Of a DNA stretch of 64,000 nt, positions 23,313 through 35,853 are shown in pieces. The first letter of the stretch is position 1. Each line of letters starts with the position of its first letter. The position numbers and the translations under genes are program-made. The stretch lies in contig OX235264.1 in NCBI GenBank assembly GCA_944472135.2, positions 84,268,319-84,332,318 of the forward strand, given 5' to 3'. Under the pieces are notes generated by a model. The model made no database searches. It was given only the letters and a program-made list of their open reading frames with translations, and had not been told where the DNA came from. The stretch is from Trichobilharzia regenti (taxonomy: Eukaryota; Platyhelminthes; Trematoda; Strigeidida; Schistosomatidae).

Positions 23313-26300
23313 AATCTCGCTTAGCCAGTAGATGGTTGAGTTGATTCAACATTCACTCTTCTTTCAGACACACTTTCACACTTCTTATTCAGTGACGTTT
23401 ATTGAGGAGGTGATAACATTTCACTATACTGACGAAGAAACAGGCTGATTTTCTTTTGATTCACCTGACAGGTTTGAATGGTGCTTTCGTAAGTATTAGC
23501 CAGATTTAATCAACACAATCAATTGAAACTTTTTTCTACTGAGTAAATGGAAAGGTAATTAGGGGGCTAGACATAATAGAAGTAATTAATTATAATTACA
23601 GTAGTTGTTGACACATAATCAAAAGTTTTGCAATTTGCTAATATTTCGAGCAAAATTACTGGCTGCGATCACAACACTTATAATTCGTAGTCACTATTTT
23701 ATAGCACACATAGATTATACATGTGCTTACTAATAATAAATGTGAATTCAAAAACATTCCCAACAGTTGAGGTGATGATGGGCACTGATTCTGCTCACAC
23801 TAATACCAAAATAAAACTACTGTTTTGTGTAAACAACTATTGTAATACACTAATGGTTAATTTAACCTATTCCGCAATCCAAAAACTTACCACCAACATT
23901 ATCGTACTAGATATTGTCAACATATTCACATCAGGACAACACTGTTGACAATTTGATGCACGAAAATCACTCATGTTTAGTATGTAACTGATATTAACGT
24001 AACGAGGTATTATTAAATGATCTTATATGAAAACCAAGATCGAATATACGTGAACCGAATGTGATTAAGAATCGGATGAAGTATCGTAGACAAAGAAAAG
24101 TGAGAACTGAAAAAGTATAGCTGAAATAAGTAGCAACCCCTGTTTGGCCAAACCGCCATTTGTTTGGAATGTTTTGGAATACTGAGCATCAAAAGCATAA
24201 ATAGAATAATTTGACTCATAATAGAGAATATCACTTAATTTGTCAGTTAGCAACGTGATTTCAGAGACGACTATAGGAATAATCTAGGACGCGCATCCTG
24301 CCCTATTTACATGGTCTTCGCTGACTTTTGGTCAATGCTCAAAACAAGCACCAAAGTAGTACTGCTATATTCAACGAAGCTGTGTCAATGGAAAGTCACA
24401 ATATCAGGGAATATATAATCAATAGTTTACATATAAAATTCTATCACCTAGTGAGTCTTCATTTCAATCGTCAATGATAACTGGTTGGAAATTAAATCGC
24501 GTTACCGTTCAAATGGCGAAAATGATTCAGATTTACATTATTAAGATTCTATGAAATTCGACAGGAATTATTGAACAAGTTCACTGTATCGCGAAATCTC
24601 GTCTTTGACTGCTGTAACAAAGCCACTGCCGTCCATTTCATTGTTTATGTTTTACAATTTGAAAATTTTCTTAATTCTATTCAGTCAATCTATTGTGAAA
24701 GGAACATTCTTTCTTAAATCGACTGAAAATGTTCATTTAGTAATCTAACATCTACTCTCTAGAATTTCACCAAATTCTAAAAGAAATACAAATAATCTAA
24801 CAATGAAGATTTGAGATATTTACGTCATTTGAATAATGTGACAAAAAACATTACCCTAGTTTTCATTGTTAACGTGTAAGAAGAGATGAACTGGTCGACC
24901 ACTTTGTTCGAAGATAGACACATAGATTCGATGAGTCGATCGCGATTTCTAGCAACAGAAATATAAGTAACGACCAAATATAGTGAGCTTTAGTGATATT
25001 ATGTGGATTTCAGTTATGCACGGAACATTTTTGTTTCATATGATTCATAGTCAACTGAATGATTCCAGTTCCAGTGTTTGTGATGTGTTAAATGAATCAT
25101 AAATGATTACCTTTAACTTAACGCTACTGTTCCTGTACTCCCCTTGATAACTGATATACATCACAGTTGTGTTTACTTCCGCTCAAACTCCTTTTTTAAA
25201 GATACAGGCAGACGTATGCAGGGACATATTACTTACAAATTCTTGTCCGCTGCACTCCAACTGTATTCACCTCCGATGTTAACTGACCTCAACACATTTC
25301 TCTTTATCCTCTCTTTCAAATGAATAAAATGACTCGAAAACCAACTATTAAATATTGTTCTCTTCAGGAAATTTCGTAGTTGCAGTGGTGTTTATACTGC
25401 AAATTATCTCTAGGGCCTTTTTTTCAGACGGATTTCTACTTTGTGTCATACCGAGTTTTTTGAAGAGCTGTCAACAAAAGAACAAGCAAACAACTACCTT
25501 TCTCTTATCAAAACCCTTTTAGCTGCTTCACAATGTTATTTCTTTCCATCAGACGATTAGATTATGGTGTCATTTTCATTCTCCCAATATCTGACTTCTT
25601 GAAACCGTATGTAAATTCGTCAACATCTGAAGCTATTGATTGCTCTCAGACATAGGTGATAAAAATTCTGTTTATTCAGTGGACCACAGATCGCTTAGTG
25701 ACATGAATGGAATCCACGGAACAAGCGGTTATAGACACCGATTCACACTAATAAAATGGTTCTGTGTACAACTTAGTGTAAGAAACCCAGCTTCGTATCC
25801 TGGTCTAGATAAGATATCCGCCGTCAAATTTTTTTTCCTTAGGATGTACAAGATAATAAAATGGCACCCATGTGGGCATAACATCCACTACGAAAATTTC
25901 CAACACGAATTTCGAGCTGCCTTCAATTATTGCTGAGGATTCTGATCAGTCTCGATTAGGAACCATTGACAGAATAGATGAGTTTTCCACTTATCTAACG
26001 ATCACACTATGGCTCAATATTCTTTCTCAACCGCTGAATTTTCATTCTTCATGGGTGCTACAATACCACTTGCATAATTGACGACTCTGCATTGGCACAC
26101 TTCTACACCCATTTCATAATCACCCGCACAAGTAGACTTCGTCAATAGCTTTCCAGTTACAGGTAGAGCTGGTGAGACAGTTCAACTTCATAGGTCGAAA
26201 TAGCTGTGGACAAATCGATTGCTTGAAATATTATTTTCTTAGCTGCAAGACGTAACTGACGATTAAGAATTGAAACAGGTAATAAATGGATTCAACAAGG

Positions 26301-29300
26301 CAACGGAAAAAATACATGAATCGTCATCCTAAAAGCTGAGGGATAAGACCCATCAACTGACTGATTATTGATTTCACTGGAATAATCACAGTTAGTGACA
26401 AGCCTTCAAAAGAATAAGTTAAGCATGACTCCACTTGAAATATCATTCTAATATTTTTTCAGGTAGATCTCTAACAGACTATAACCGAAGAAACGTGGAA
26501 GGTAGGAAGGAGCTCAGTAACTGAAGTCAAAATTTTGTTCAGCCTCCAGTACAATAAACAGCTGATCTTTAAATTTGTTTCAACACATCTGCTGCGTATG
26601 ACTAGTCATTTTCAAACTAGATTAATATCTCAGTCAACCCAAATCATGTAGTGTAAATTTCTCCCGACTCAAACTGACACTAATGGACATCTCACATGTT
26701 GCAATATTAAACTCACTGAATTATGCATCAAGTGAAAATAACTCACATACCTTCTCGGCATAAAAGTGACACACAGGATTTCAGAACACTTGAGCAAAAT
26801 CATCATTTCACCAGATTTAAAATCTCAGAATACTTAAACAATGCAATCCATTTAAGCCGGAAACCTCTGTTGAATTTGCGATTATTCAGAAACATATTTT
26901 CAGCCTCCTGCTTTCCATCTATGTGGACATCATATTTTGTTACCATTGGTTGTAATTAGCTATGTCTGACAAGTCGACTCCAGCCTCAAGTGTAATCAAT
27001 TCAAAAAATTTTCTAAAATTCAATCAGCGACGATAACTTGCAGAGATCAACAAATGAGTTTAATTTGCGGACAACTTTAAATATATTCTTAATTCAAATG
27101 TGTTTATATAAATGAGGTACTTTCGTATGTCTTTTGATGAATTACATATGTTTCATTAATAAAAACGTTGAGTTATGAAATTTATCGCATACTCGAAAAT
27201 AAACACGGAAATTTTCTTCCCCATTTCCTTAAGAATTCACGCCTTGTTTTAATTATATTATATTAAATGTCGATGCGTTCTGGTAATTATATTAATTGTG
27301 TGATGAGATACTTAAATGTATCAGCGCTGATATTAAAAGAATAATCAAGAAGTGCTCACCGCTAGTACATGGTAGCTTGGGGGAGGTGTCGAAGTTACAT
27401 TTGAAATGGGTGTTACGCCAACTGATCTCTTTGCAAAATAAACTAACAACCATTGCACATTTATGTGTAGAACTGAGCTTAAGGGGTAACATGAATAGTC
27501 AGTTGCCTGAATCTTTTTAGTTTGATATTTTCCTATTCTTTATATAAATAGATTGGCCGTCCGTATTCAGAAGAAGATCAGAATAAACCAAAGGAGATTT
27601 GACATTCTGGATATTTCGTATTTTCCACTTTGAAACTCATCTCAAAAATAAGGAACATTTGTCACGTATGTTGATGGAGTGACGATCACGCGACTTTCAG
27701 TGATGCTGCAAAGTTCTTGTGTTATATAACTCACCCAGTAGTCAACAAACATGTGAAATTATTCCATCGACATATTTCCAAAAGGTTGACGTCGCAGCAA
27801 CAGAAACCCCATTATGAGATATTTTTGCTGACATGTAATTCTCAACCGTAGAGGTTTGAACTTTGAAACCTTCCTTGGACTTTATAATTACTATGTATTC
27901 ACCAATTTTGAAATCCTCAGAAATCACAAAACTAAATCCAGAGTTTGACCATTTAAACTAGCAATCAGAAAATAATAATCCTATCGACTAAAAATATCTA
28001 AACAACGCAGATTAAAATGTATTCCCTACACATAGTGACTACGTATAAGTCAGATGTTTAACGCTACAGCGATTTCTGTCGAAGACATTCACTCATACAA
28101 TTTACGATATTTTAAAACATACTAGTTACTGACCATTCAGTTGCATCCATCATTTCAATGAATTGTGCTAAGATGTTTAGCTTAGGAATTATTTATGAAA
28201 TACGCTCTGGAATGTATTTAGTCTTAAACAGTACAAAATCGAGGAGTTCGTGTGAGGAGCTTACTGAAAGTAGTGTGTTCTTGATTTCTGTATCTTAAAT
28301 AAGCTAAGGAATAGTGTTTATTATTACAGTTGAATTTTCACGCAAAGGAAACTTTTCTTTGGTTGATACAAGGACAATAAGCCATCTACCAGATGTCACG
28401 TCTTTCTTGTGTTTAGGATATCAACGTGGTGTTCATTGAACAGGGAACAGGGCTTACGCTAGATACTACTTAAAACAGGAAACTGGTTACTCTTATAAAA
28501 ATATGTAGATCCACTTTGCTTATATGAGGCTTCTCCACATAAAATTGCAGTTTTTATCGAAAATGCATTGGAACATTCCGTGTCTCTCATTCTTTACAAT
28601 TTACCAAGAACACTGCTGACCTTAACACAAATAAGAGGAGTGTTGTTTCTTTTGGATATGAGCGGCAGTCAGGTGTAGTAGACTGAGAGACATACACAAT
28701 TCACGTACAAACGGAAACTACTGTCTTCTTCAGCAGCTTCAGCCAGAATCATAACGCTAACAACAATACCACTGGCAAACAAAAACACGAGAGAGGAATG
28801 GTCGAAGACAAGTGTGCTTTCACTGTTTCAAAAAGCTGTCAAGAACTTTACGGACGTGCTGCAAATACAGAGATTTTAAGCTAAGGCGAAAGATTAAAAA
28901 TAACGTAAAACAATTAATCATAAATAAGCGGCAACAAATTTTACTAACTCTGTGAAAGAAATGTGTTCAGCAGAATTCGCAATACTATCGTCTATTATAT
29001 CGGTTACAATTAGAGAAGTCAAACCAGATTTGATGAAATAAACTGACTGTTATAAAAGTCATAACATAATCTGAACAATTCTAAATTATTTATTAGATAT
29101 AAATAACTTGAATATGATAACAATTTATTTACAGCCCAACTGTATAATTTCTCTGTTGCTCCAGTAGTGGTAATTTGTGAAGAACACTGATCACGTAGCT
29201 GAAAAGCGTGTGTTTTATTCAATATTATCAGCAATATATCCTAACGGACTAGGGAATAAACAAACCTGATGTGCGAACTGAAACTACTCTAATAGTCAAT

Positions 29301-29554
29301 TCTAACATCAATCACCATGGATAATTGACAACAGTGACCTAACCATCTTAAACATCTGTCAAGCAATTTACTGTGGTGCTAAATGTATAAGATTTAATTG
29401 ACCAGAAAAACAAAACATTCACTGGTAAGCTAGACATGTTGCCAAGCGATGGGAGTTCAGTCTTCACAGAGATTGGCAATACATAATGTTTGAAATTGTA
29501 AATATTATAACTATATATTAAGATAAGATAAAATTAAGGTGTATAAAATTTTGC

Positions 29555-29612
29555 GCAAGGCCAGAGAACTCGTATACAATCGAGCCACTGGGACCTGATT
29601 CAATGGCCAGCC
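29555..29612 (-). repeat. tRNA-like SINE head fragment, inverted
   Basis: Reverse complement of 30375-30425: the blocks AAGGCCAGAGAACTCGTATAC and GCCACTGGGA are shared. It carries the A-box part of the SINE described at 30381 but not the B box. Confidence 0.55.
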
Positions 29613-29645
29613 CATAAATTCTAACGTCTACCATTTCGCGATTTA

Positions 29646-30050
29646 GCCTCCAACTTTAGGCTAATGTATTCGAAAAATCTATCTATATCCTGTGTTCAAA
29701 GTACAGTGAATATGTCATCTACATACCTCCACCATACTTTACGGGTGGGGCTGAATGTTTCAACCGCTATGATTTCCCACCTATCCATGAATATATCTTC
29801 CACAAGCGGTGATATTAGTGACCACATGGGAACTCCCTCAGATTCTTTGCATATTTTACCCTGGAATTATTTACCTATTGTGGAAGTCAGGCATAGTTGC
29901 ACTCACACAATTATGTCCTCATGTGGCAATTTCCTTCTAAGTTCGAGTTGTTCATCACAAATGAGTTCGTTTCTGACTGCCTCTATAGCCATATTTATTG
30001 GTGAACGTGTAAATAAACTGACAGAGTCAAAACTAACTAACTAACTAACT
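29646..30050 (-). pseudogene. PLE (second lineage) RT fragment
   Basis: Minus-strand codons give an LFTRSPINMAIEAVR block, then GVPMWSLISPLVEDIF (motif B) and RYVDDIF (motif C, YVDD kept), followed by a stop in frame after FTVL. It is the truncated inverted twin of 44470-44875, where the same element continues to its GIY-YIG domain. The motif set (YVDDIF, and RYLDF in the twin) differs from the YVDDTF PLEs, so it is a separate PLE lineage. Stops make it inactive. Confidence 0.75.
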
Positions 30051-30380
30051 AACCACTTTTCCTTCGTTATCTAATTTCCAATTCCCTACTCCATGTTTTA
30101 GTTCACAAGAATTTGTTAGTCTAGATTTGGAGTAGAATTACGTAATACCACAGTGACCAAGCTTTACACAAATATTAAAATAAAAAAATCTTCCCCATAA
30201 TCGAGTTAATGTGATGGTTGTTGGTGACTGGCTACAAGACGAAGTTGTAGTGAGAATTCGTGACCAGTGGGGTCCATCCATTGACGAGTGACGATCGAGT
30301 TCCCACCGATGACATGGGTTGGTGGTCGGGATAAACTCATCACGAATTGGGAGAAGTTGGAACTCAATGTCCATTGAAAC

Positions 30381-30575
30381 AGTTCCCAGTGGCTGAATGG
30401 TATACGAGTTCTCTGGCCTTGTAACTGGAAGGTCGTGTCTTCGAAACCCAGTCGGCGTGTACAGTCGGTGATTCCCAAACTAGCATGAAACAGCTGTCTG
30501 GCTGAGCTCCCTGGTTCCCAATGCTTCTCCATCTGATATCAATCCGTGGTCTAACCGGAACTACTAACAAATTCT
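30381..30575 (+). mobile_element. tRNA-derived SINE-like element
   Basis: AGTGGCTGAATGG (A box, from 30388) and GTCTTCGAAACCC (B box, 30438-30450) lie about 45 bp apart, as in a tRNA-like pol III promoter with a long variable region. About 120 bp of non-tRNA body follows. An inverted copy is at 43981-44135 as part of the larger inverted repeat, and the head alone recurs at 29555-29612. No hammerhead was found in it. Confidence 0.5.
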
Positions 30576-31006
30576 AGTAACAATATATCCAGGTGTTGAA
30601 GGAGCTGGGCTGAAAATTAATTACGGAATTCAAGACACGTTTATTCCTAGGCGTTAGTCACAAGTTCTTACATAGTCAAGAATTCTACAAAAATAATAAT
30701 GATGACTGAGAAAAATTACAGGGTGACTCAGAAGCATTGCGTAAAATACAACCAAGTTAATATATAGAATTAGTCAGAATTGTAAAAATTAATGAGATCG
30801 AAAGATTGTTTTCCTCCCCTTGTAACCATCTCTCGACTTTGCTAATCTTCACAATTCTGGCTAACTCTAATAACTTACTTGTTTGTGATTGGCGTAATTC
30901 TCCTGAGTCATTCATTCTATTCTTATTAGTCGTCATTAATTTACAGATATTTTGATTGTGTTATAACTTGTTACTAAAGCCTAAGAATCCAGTCAAAACG
31001 AATTCT

Positions 31007-31366
31007 GTATAGTCCCTTCTTATATAGGGGATTAGCGAAAGAATGAATACTCGTGGTTTACTCAGAGATGATGGATCGAAGAATACTCATTCCGACAACT
31101 GACACATTTCGCCCTACAGTTAGATGTCTATACACACAGTTGTTGAAGAGTTATTCATATTGACAACACCAGTGTAGTGTCTTTGTGTAAGTAATATCCA
31201 GCTGTTAGGATGCGTCAATTCCAGTTGAACAGCATGTGTAGGCGACGGTATGCATGAACATCTCATGGTAGATTACACACATATCCAGTGAAATGAAGAA
31301 GACCATTTATGCAAGTTTTGAAGATGAAAGAGGACCGAAAATTCGGCTCACTGACCTAGGAAATGA
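31007..31366 (+). repeat. Block shared with 49190-49548
   Basis: About 360 bp repeated in direct orientation at 49190-49548, from TATAGTCCCTTC to GACCTAGGAAATGATA. The first ~70 bp also occur inverted at 43019-43089. It marks the left edge of the tubulin-containing duplication. No gene is seen. Confidence 0.85.
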
Positions 31367-32366
31367 TACCACCGTCTGGTTCAGAAATTTCCCATTTACA
31401 TGGCTCACCAAACATCCACAAAGAACAGGTAGTCTATGTCAATCCTTTACATGTTATGATCACCACCATCATCCCGTAGCATCATGGCTAGTAGGTACTT
31501 AACAACCTTCCCAGGGAGAAAGCTAATCGCCAAACACTCCTTAAAGGAGGATACGTTTCAATTCGTGGATCCAATAAGTCAAATCAATGTATCTGGCTTA
31601 ACTGTGGCTCCGTTGGATTGGGCCTATCCACTATTCACTAACGTCTCCTCAACCGAAGCTGTATGCCACCTATGTGAGTTGATTGATTCAAACTATGTAA
31701 ACTATGTTTGTATACCAACGAGGCACATCAAGTAATTAATCCTGAGACGCACACTAAATGTTCACTTCTGAATATCTGGGAAATGTCATTAAATACTTGA
31801 TAGAATCGATGATTCCTGAGTACTGTGTTGATATTATTTGGTTGTCTCAAGCACTTATTCGAGTCTAATGAAAGTAGTAAAATTAGAATAACTGAAAGTT
31901 AGTGGAATATGATGAATACTAACGGTGGTCTGCTCCTAGTCGTGCTGATTATTATAACGTCAATGTTAACAGTGGCATTTAAAGTTATCCGTTGTATTCC
32001 GACTAATCTTATCTTATCTTAACTTGTCCTTCCAGCTCGCTCCTACATATACCCGAAGAGATCGGAATCCATGTGAAGAAGCCTAGCTAATGTATTCACA
32101 AGAATTTACCACAGACACTCTAATCAACTTGGTCACTATCACTTCATTGTCAAGATCTAACAGTTTCGCCTTTACCCACTCCCACTCCCACACCCGCCAA
32201 AAATCCTACATCCCTTACTAGCTATTATTGTTGTTGTTTCACCTACCCTCAGAATTTGTTGCACAAGTTGTCTTCTTCATCTTATTCCACATTCAATGAT
32301 TCATGGCGTACCTCGAGTCGAATATCCTCAAATATTCGAAGTTTACAAGAGTGTGGATATCGGAGA
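31341..32366 (+). repeat. Palindrome arm left of tubulin A, with PLE relics
   Basis: About 1.02 kb that is the reverse complement of 36840-37868. In the plus direction it encodes broken PLE pieces: HHPVASWLV, then LIAKHSLKEDTFQFVD and LFTNVSSTEAVCHLCELID, which align in order with the fingers and motif A region of the PLE at 58156-59769. Near 31980-32110 a PLE C-terminal end appears (FKVIRCIPTNLI, later LLHIPEE). The arms bracket a 4.5-kb segment that holds alpha-tubulin A. Confidence 0.8.
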
Positions 32367-32397
32367 TATCTTAATCGTCATCGGAGGGAACTATGGT

Positions 32398-33146
32398 ACC
32401 TAAAACAGGGAACGCGATCATCAGTTCAGTAATGTTACTTCATATTTCTGTTTCCCCCGCTGTCGGGTAAATTAGATGAAATACTGCACCAAATGTGGGA
32501 AATTCAACAAGGCATCAGGACTATTTCGGAGTAAGGCCAACCACTATTATTATTAATTCTACGTCAAACAACTCAAATCACCACTTCATCCATACGAAAC
32601 AACCGTAACCTACAGCACGAAAACACAACGCTGGACGCTCCAACCACTCAACACTTACTTCACCACCCCCACACACACCTTCAATTGACACGACTCACAA
32701 AACAAGCCCATCGTCACAAATGTCCCTCCTAATCGACCACACCTAATTCCACGCTCTATTAATCAATTACACATATAGGCTAATCATGTATTCACAACCA
32801 ACCAACCAACCACTTCAATCGATTACGAGTTGGTTCTAGAACGGATAAACAGCAACACAAACCCTAACACGTCTCAATTCATAATCATACTCGAGCTCAG
32901 ACGAGACAAACATTATCACGCGGACACTTACACGAACGCCAATTTCACACCCGATCCAACGGTCCTACTAAATTATGCCTACCACAATCAACTATAATCC
33001 ACTATATATACAACTAACCAGAACACAGTACGCAAATCAAAACAAGAAAAGACATGCTCGTCGCTTAATAAGTTTGTTTATAGGTACAAAAGAAAACTCT
33101 GATCAATTACATTACAATCGAAATAACCAAATTGATTTATGTTACA
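32398..33146. other. 3' flank of alpha-tubulin A
   Basis: Duplicated in direct orientation at 50565-51312. No AATAAA was seen on the minus strand in the first 100 bases after the stop. The variant TATAAA is at 33077-33082, 65 bp downstream of the stop codon, and could serve as the poly(A) signal. No other gene is recognised. Confidence 0.4.
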
Positions 33147-35021
33147 TCAATAACCGTCATCTGATTGCCCATCCACACTCGTCTCACTGGCCACTTCTTC
33201 ATAATCTCTCTCCAGAGCAGCCAAATCTTCTCGCGCCTCCGAAAATTCTCCCTCCTCCATACCTTCACCAACATACCAGTGCACGAAAGCCCGTTTCGAA
33301 TACATCAAATCGAATTTCCGGTTCAAACGTGACCACGCTTCAGATATCGCCGTTGTATTGCTCAACATACAGACAGCACGTTTCACCTTAGCCAAATCAC
33401 CACCAGGAACAACCGTAGGCGGCTGATAATTGATGCCCACCTTGAAACCTGTAGGGCACCAATCCACAAATTGAATACACTTCCGGGTCTTGATACTCGC
33501 TATCGCTGAATTCACATCCTTCGGAACAACGTCACCACGATACAACAAGCAACACGACATATACTTCCCATTCCGTGGATCACACTTCACCATCTGATTC
33601 ACTGGCTCAAAGCACGAGTTCGTGATCTCTGAGACACTCAGCTGCTCGTGGAATGCCTTCTCAGCTGAGATGACCGGTGCATATGTCGTCAACGGGAAAT
33701 GAATACGTGGATAAGGTACAAGGTTCGTCTGGAACTCGTTCAAATCCACATTCAACGCGCCACTGAATCGAAGTGAAGCTGTTATCGAGCTCACCACTTG
33801 GCCAATCAGACGATTCAAGTTCGTGTATGATGGGCGATCAATGGTCAGATTTCGACGGCATATCTCGTAAATCGCCTCGTTGTCCACCATGAAAGCACAA
33901 TCTGAGTGCTCCAACGTCGTATGAGTCGTCAGGATTGAGTTATACGGCTCAACGACAGCTGTAGAGATATGTGGAGCGGGATATACTGCGAACTCCAGTT
34001 TCGCCTTCTTCGCAAAATCCACCGACAACCGTTCCATCAGTAGCGAGGTAAAACCTGAACCAGTACCACCTCCAAACGAATGGAATATGAGGAAGCCCTG
34101 AAGACCAGTGCATCTCTCCGACAGCTTTCGTATCCGATCCAACACTTCGTCCACTAGCTCCTTGCCCACCGTGTAGTGGCCACGCGCATAGTTATTCGCC
34201 GCATCCTCCTTGCCAGTAATCATCTGCTCCGGGTGGAATAACTGCTTGTACTTCCCATGGCGTAAACCATCAACCACCGTCGGTTCAAGATCAACAAACA
34301 CTGCACGTGGAACATAGTGACCGGAACCCGTCTCACTGAAGAATGTACCGAATGCGTCATTTCCACTTCCACTCGTCGAAATTGTCGAGTCAACCAACAC
34401 TCGCCCATCTGGCTCAATCCCGTGCTCCAGACAGTACAACTCCCAACACGAATCTCCCATCTGGACACCCGCTTGACCAACATGGAGACTAATGCATTCA
34501 CGCTGAAAAACAAACAAACAAACAAACTGTGATTAACTCACTCCAAGGAGAAATTTACAACACCTTACAACTTAAAACTCTACCAAAACGAATCTCACAT
34601 ACTGTCTCATACAACTTCTCGTGACAATACATGCAATCCTTCGGTATACCACCCGCCTAATCTGATAACATTTCACCTCCTACCTCCGCCTACTCGACAG
34701 ACAACCACAACTCACACTCATCCAGATTATTACCAATCGAATAATTAGCTACAACACGCCGTATTGTAGGTGGAACCTCATCTCACCTGCAAGTAAATCA
34801 GTCCTGCCTCACATTCTAGCTAACAACACAGCCTCCTCCTCCTCCTACTACTACTACTACTCGTCGTCATTACCGGGATAGCCAAATACCAGTCAATGTC
34901 GGTAATACATAACACTACATACCATCAATACATACACGACCACCTACATCAACCAACTAACCAAGCAACTCAAGTCACCATCACAATGCATAACACATAA
35001 ACAAGAACAACGACCTACCAT
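33147..35021 (-). CDS. Alpha-tubulin, copy A (two exons)
   Basis: Exon 1 is only the ATG (35019-35021), followed by a GT...AG intron at 34503-35018 (516 bp). Exon 2 is 33147-34502, with stop TGA. The mature product is 452 residues starting [15 protein letters not shown]. The GTP-binding signature GGGTGSG is at about 145-151, and the catalytic Glu lies in DLNEFQTN (E254 in vertebrate numbering). The C-terminus is EEV then a less acidic tail ending in Tyr, so the Tyr needed for detyrosination is kept. The residue at 40 is Ser, not the acetylated Lys, and the loop there is three residues longer than usual. Alpha-tubulin pairs with beta-tubulin to build microtubules. The longer ORF reading MFVFQ at its start lies in the intron and is not the true start. 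Confidence 0.95.
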
Positions 35022-35065
35022 GGTGATGCTTTCTGACAACCGATGTCGACAAGTACAGTCACCTC

Positions 35066-35185
35066 ACGTCACGTCACGTCAAATTAATCGCATACCGGCA
35101 CATCTCCACACTTATATAGCTAAACTGACATGCTTGATTTCAGCTGCTCACTGATTGGTCTGATCGTCTGCATCGTTCATCCAAT
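35066..35185 (-). promoter_or_regulatory. Alpha-tubulin A core promoter
   Basis: On the minus strand: an inverted CCAAT at 35181-35185, a direct CCAAT at 35154-35158, TATATAA at 35112-35118, then three tandem TGACGT-like repeats at 35066-35080 ahead of the ATG at 35021. The order is the same in copies B and C. TATA to ATG is about 90 bp, so the tandem TGACGT repeats probably lie at or just after the transcription start. Confidence 0.6.
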
Positions 35186-35198
35186 CACCATTCATCAG

Positions 35199-35853
35199 AA
35201 CACTTTGTCAAGGGGATGCATGTGATAACAGCCATAATAATTAATTATTCACCTTGATTTTCGACACACCAATAATAATCAATCTCAATTGTGGTTGGTT
35301 CATGTGGAGAGTCGCCTTGGGCAGGCGTCATCCTCCCGGTCTGATATCACCTCACCTGGTCTCATGGCGTGATCTCATCTCATCTCATCTCATCTCATCT
35401 GGAATAACTCTTTCTACTAACTTTTTTTTTTAATATTAAGAAGAAGACATGCCTTGTCAGTAAAGAGATCACTTTTCGTAGAGTCACTTCAAGGCTGTAG
35501 GTTTGTGTAGGGTGTTGTTTATGCATATACAACATAGATTCATTGATTGATTGATAGGTTGACAACAGAGGTCAAAGGTAACTTTGAGCGAGCGATGAAG
35601 CAAGTCAGAGTGAATGAGCAATAAGTATGTTTGAAAGACTAGGAGTAGTCGTGCTTAATCAAAAGGGTTGACAACTAATTGGTTGAGTGATGAATAATCA
35701 TTCAGAATTAATAGTTGATAAGAGACAAGAGAAGGGAAGGTTGAGAATGAGTTGTAGAATAGAGACATGAAACGGCCTGCAAAGATGTTATTAAACAGCT
35801 AGTTATTCAGAAGACGAAGAAGGAATGAGGGAAGTAAGGAAATACTAGTCAGG
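35199..35853. repeat. Upstream flank of tubulin A
   Basis: Shared in direct orientation with 56619-57231 and inverted at 61909-62562. It contains an ATCTC microsatellite at 35370-35400 and no gene. In copy B this flank is separated from the promoter by the inserted CR1-like LINE. Confidence 0.85.

Larger units (their letters stand above)
19801..29554. other. Nearly 10 kb without a supportable gene
   Basis: Reading frames here are short (at most about 98 codons), use AT-rich codons and show no motif I know. No palindromes, tandem arrays or LINE/PLE motifs were noticed apart from two short repeat-like stretches at 22418-22498 and 23244-23312. Small exons of a large-intron gene could hide here and would not be visible by eye. 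Confidence 0.4.
29646..31076. repeat. Inverted repeat arm L1
   Basis: Reverse complement of 43019-44875, apart from a ~418-bp stretch (43090-43508) present only in the right copy. Identity looks well above 95%. The arm contains a PLE reverse transcriptase piece, a TAAC microsatellite at 30035-30052, a tRNA-like SINE and the sequence TATAGGGGATTAGCG. The arms enclose about 12 kb that includes alpha-tubulin copy A. Confidence 0.9.

Noticed and set aside
32975..33391. Plus-strand ORFs of 138-139 codons here and at 51138-51557
   Set aside because: They lie antisense to the tubulin C-terminus and 3' flank and have tubulin's mirrored composition; no independent support.
33147..34517. Tubulin protein starting MFVFQ in a single exon
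   Set aside because: MFVFQ is encoded by the intron end (TTTTTCAG acceptor). Splicing from the ATG exon gives the expected MREC start.
34220..34525. 101-codon ORFs with MFVCLFF start in all three tubulin blocks
   Set aside because: These begin in the tubulin intron and run out of frame through exon 2; shadows of the real gene.
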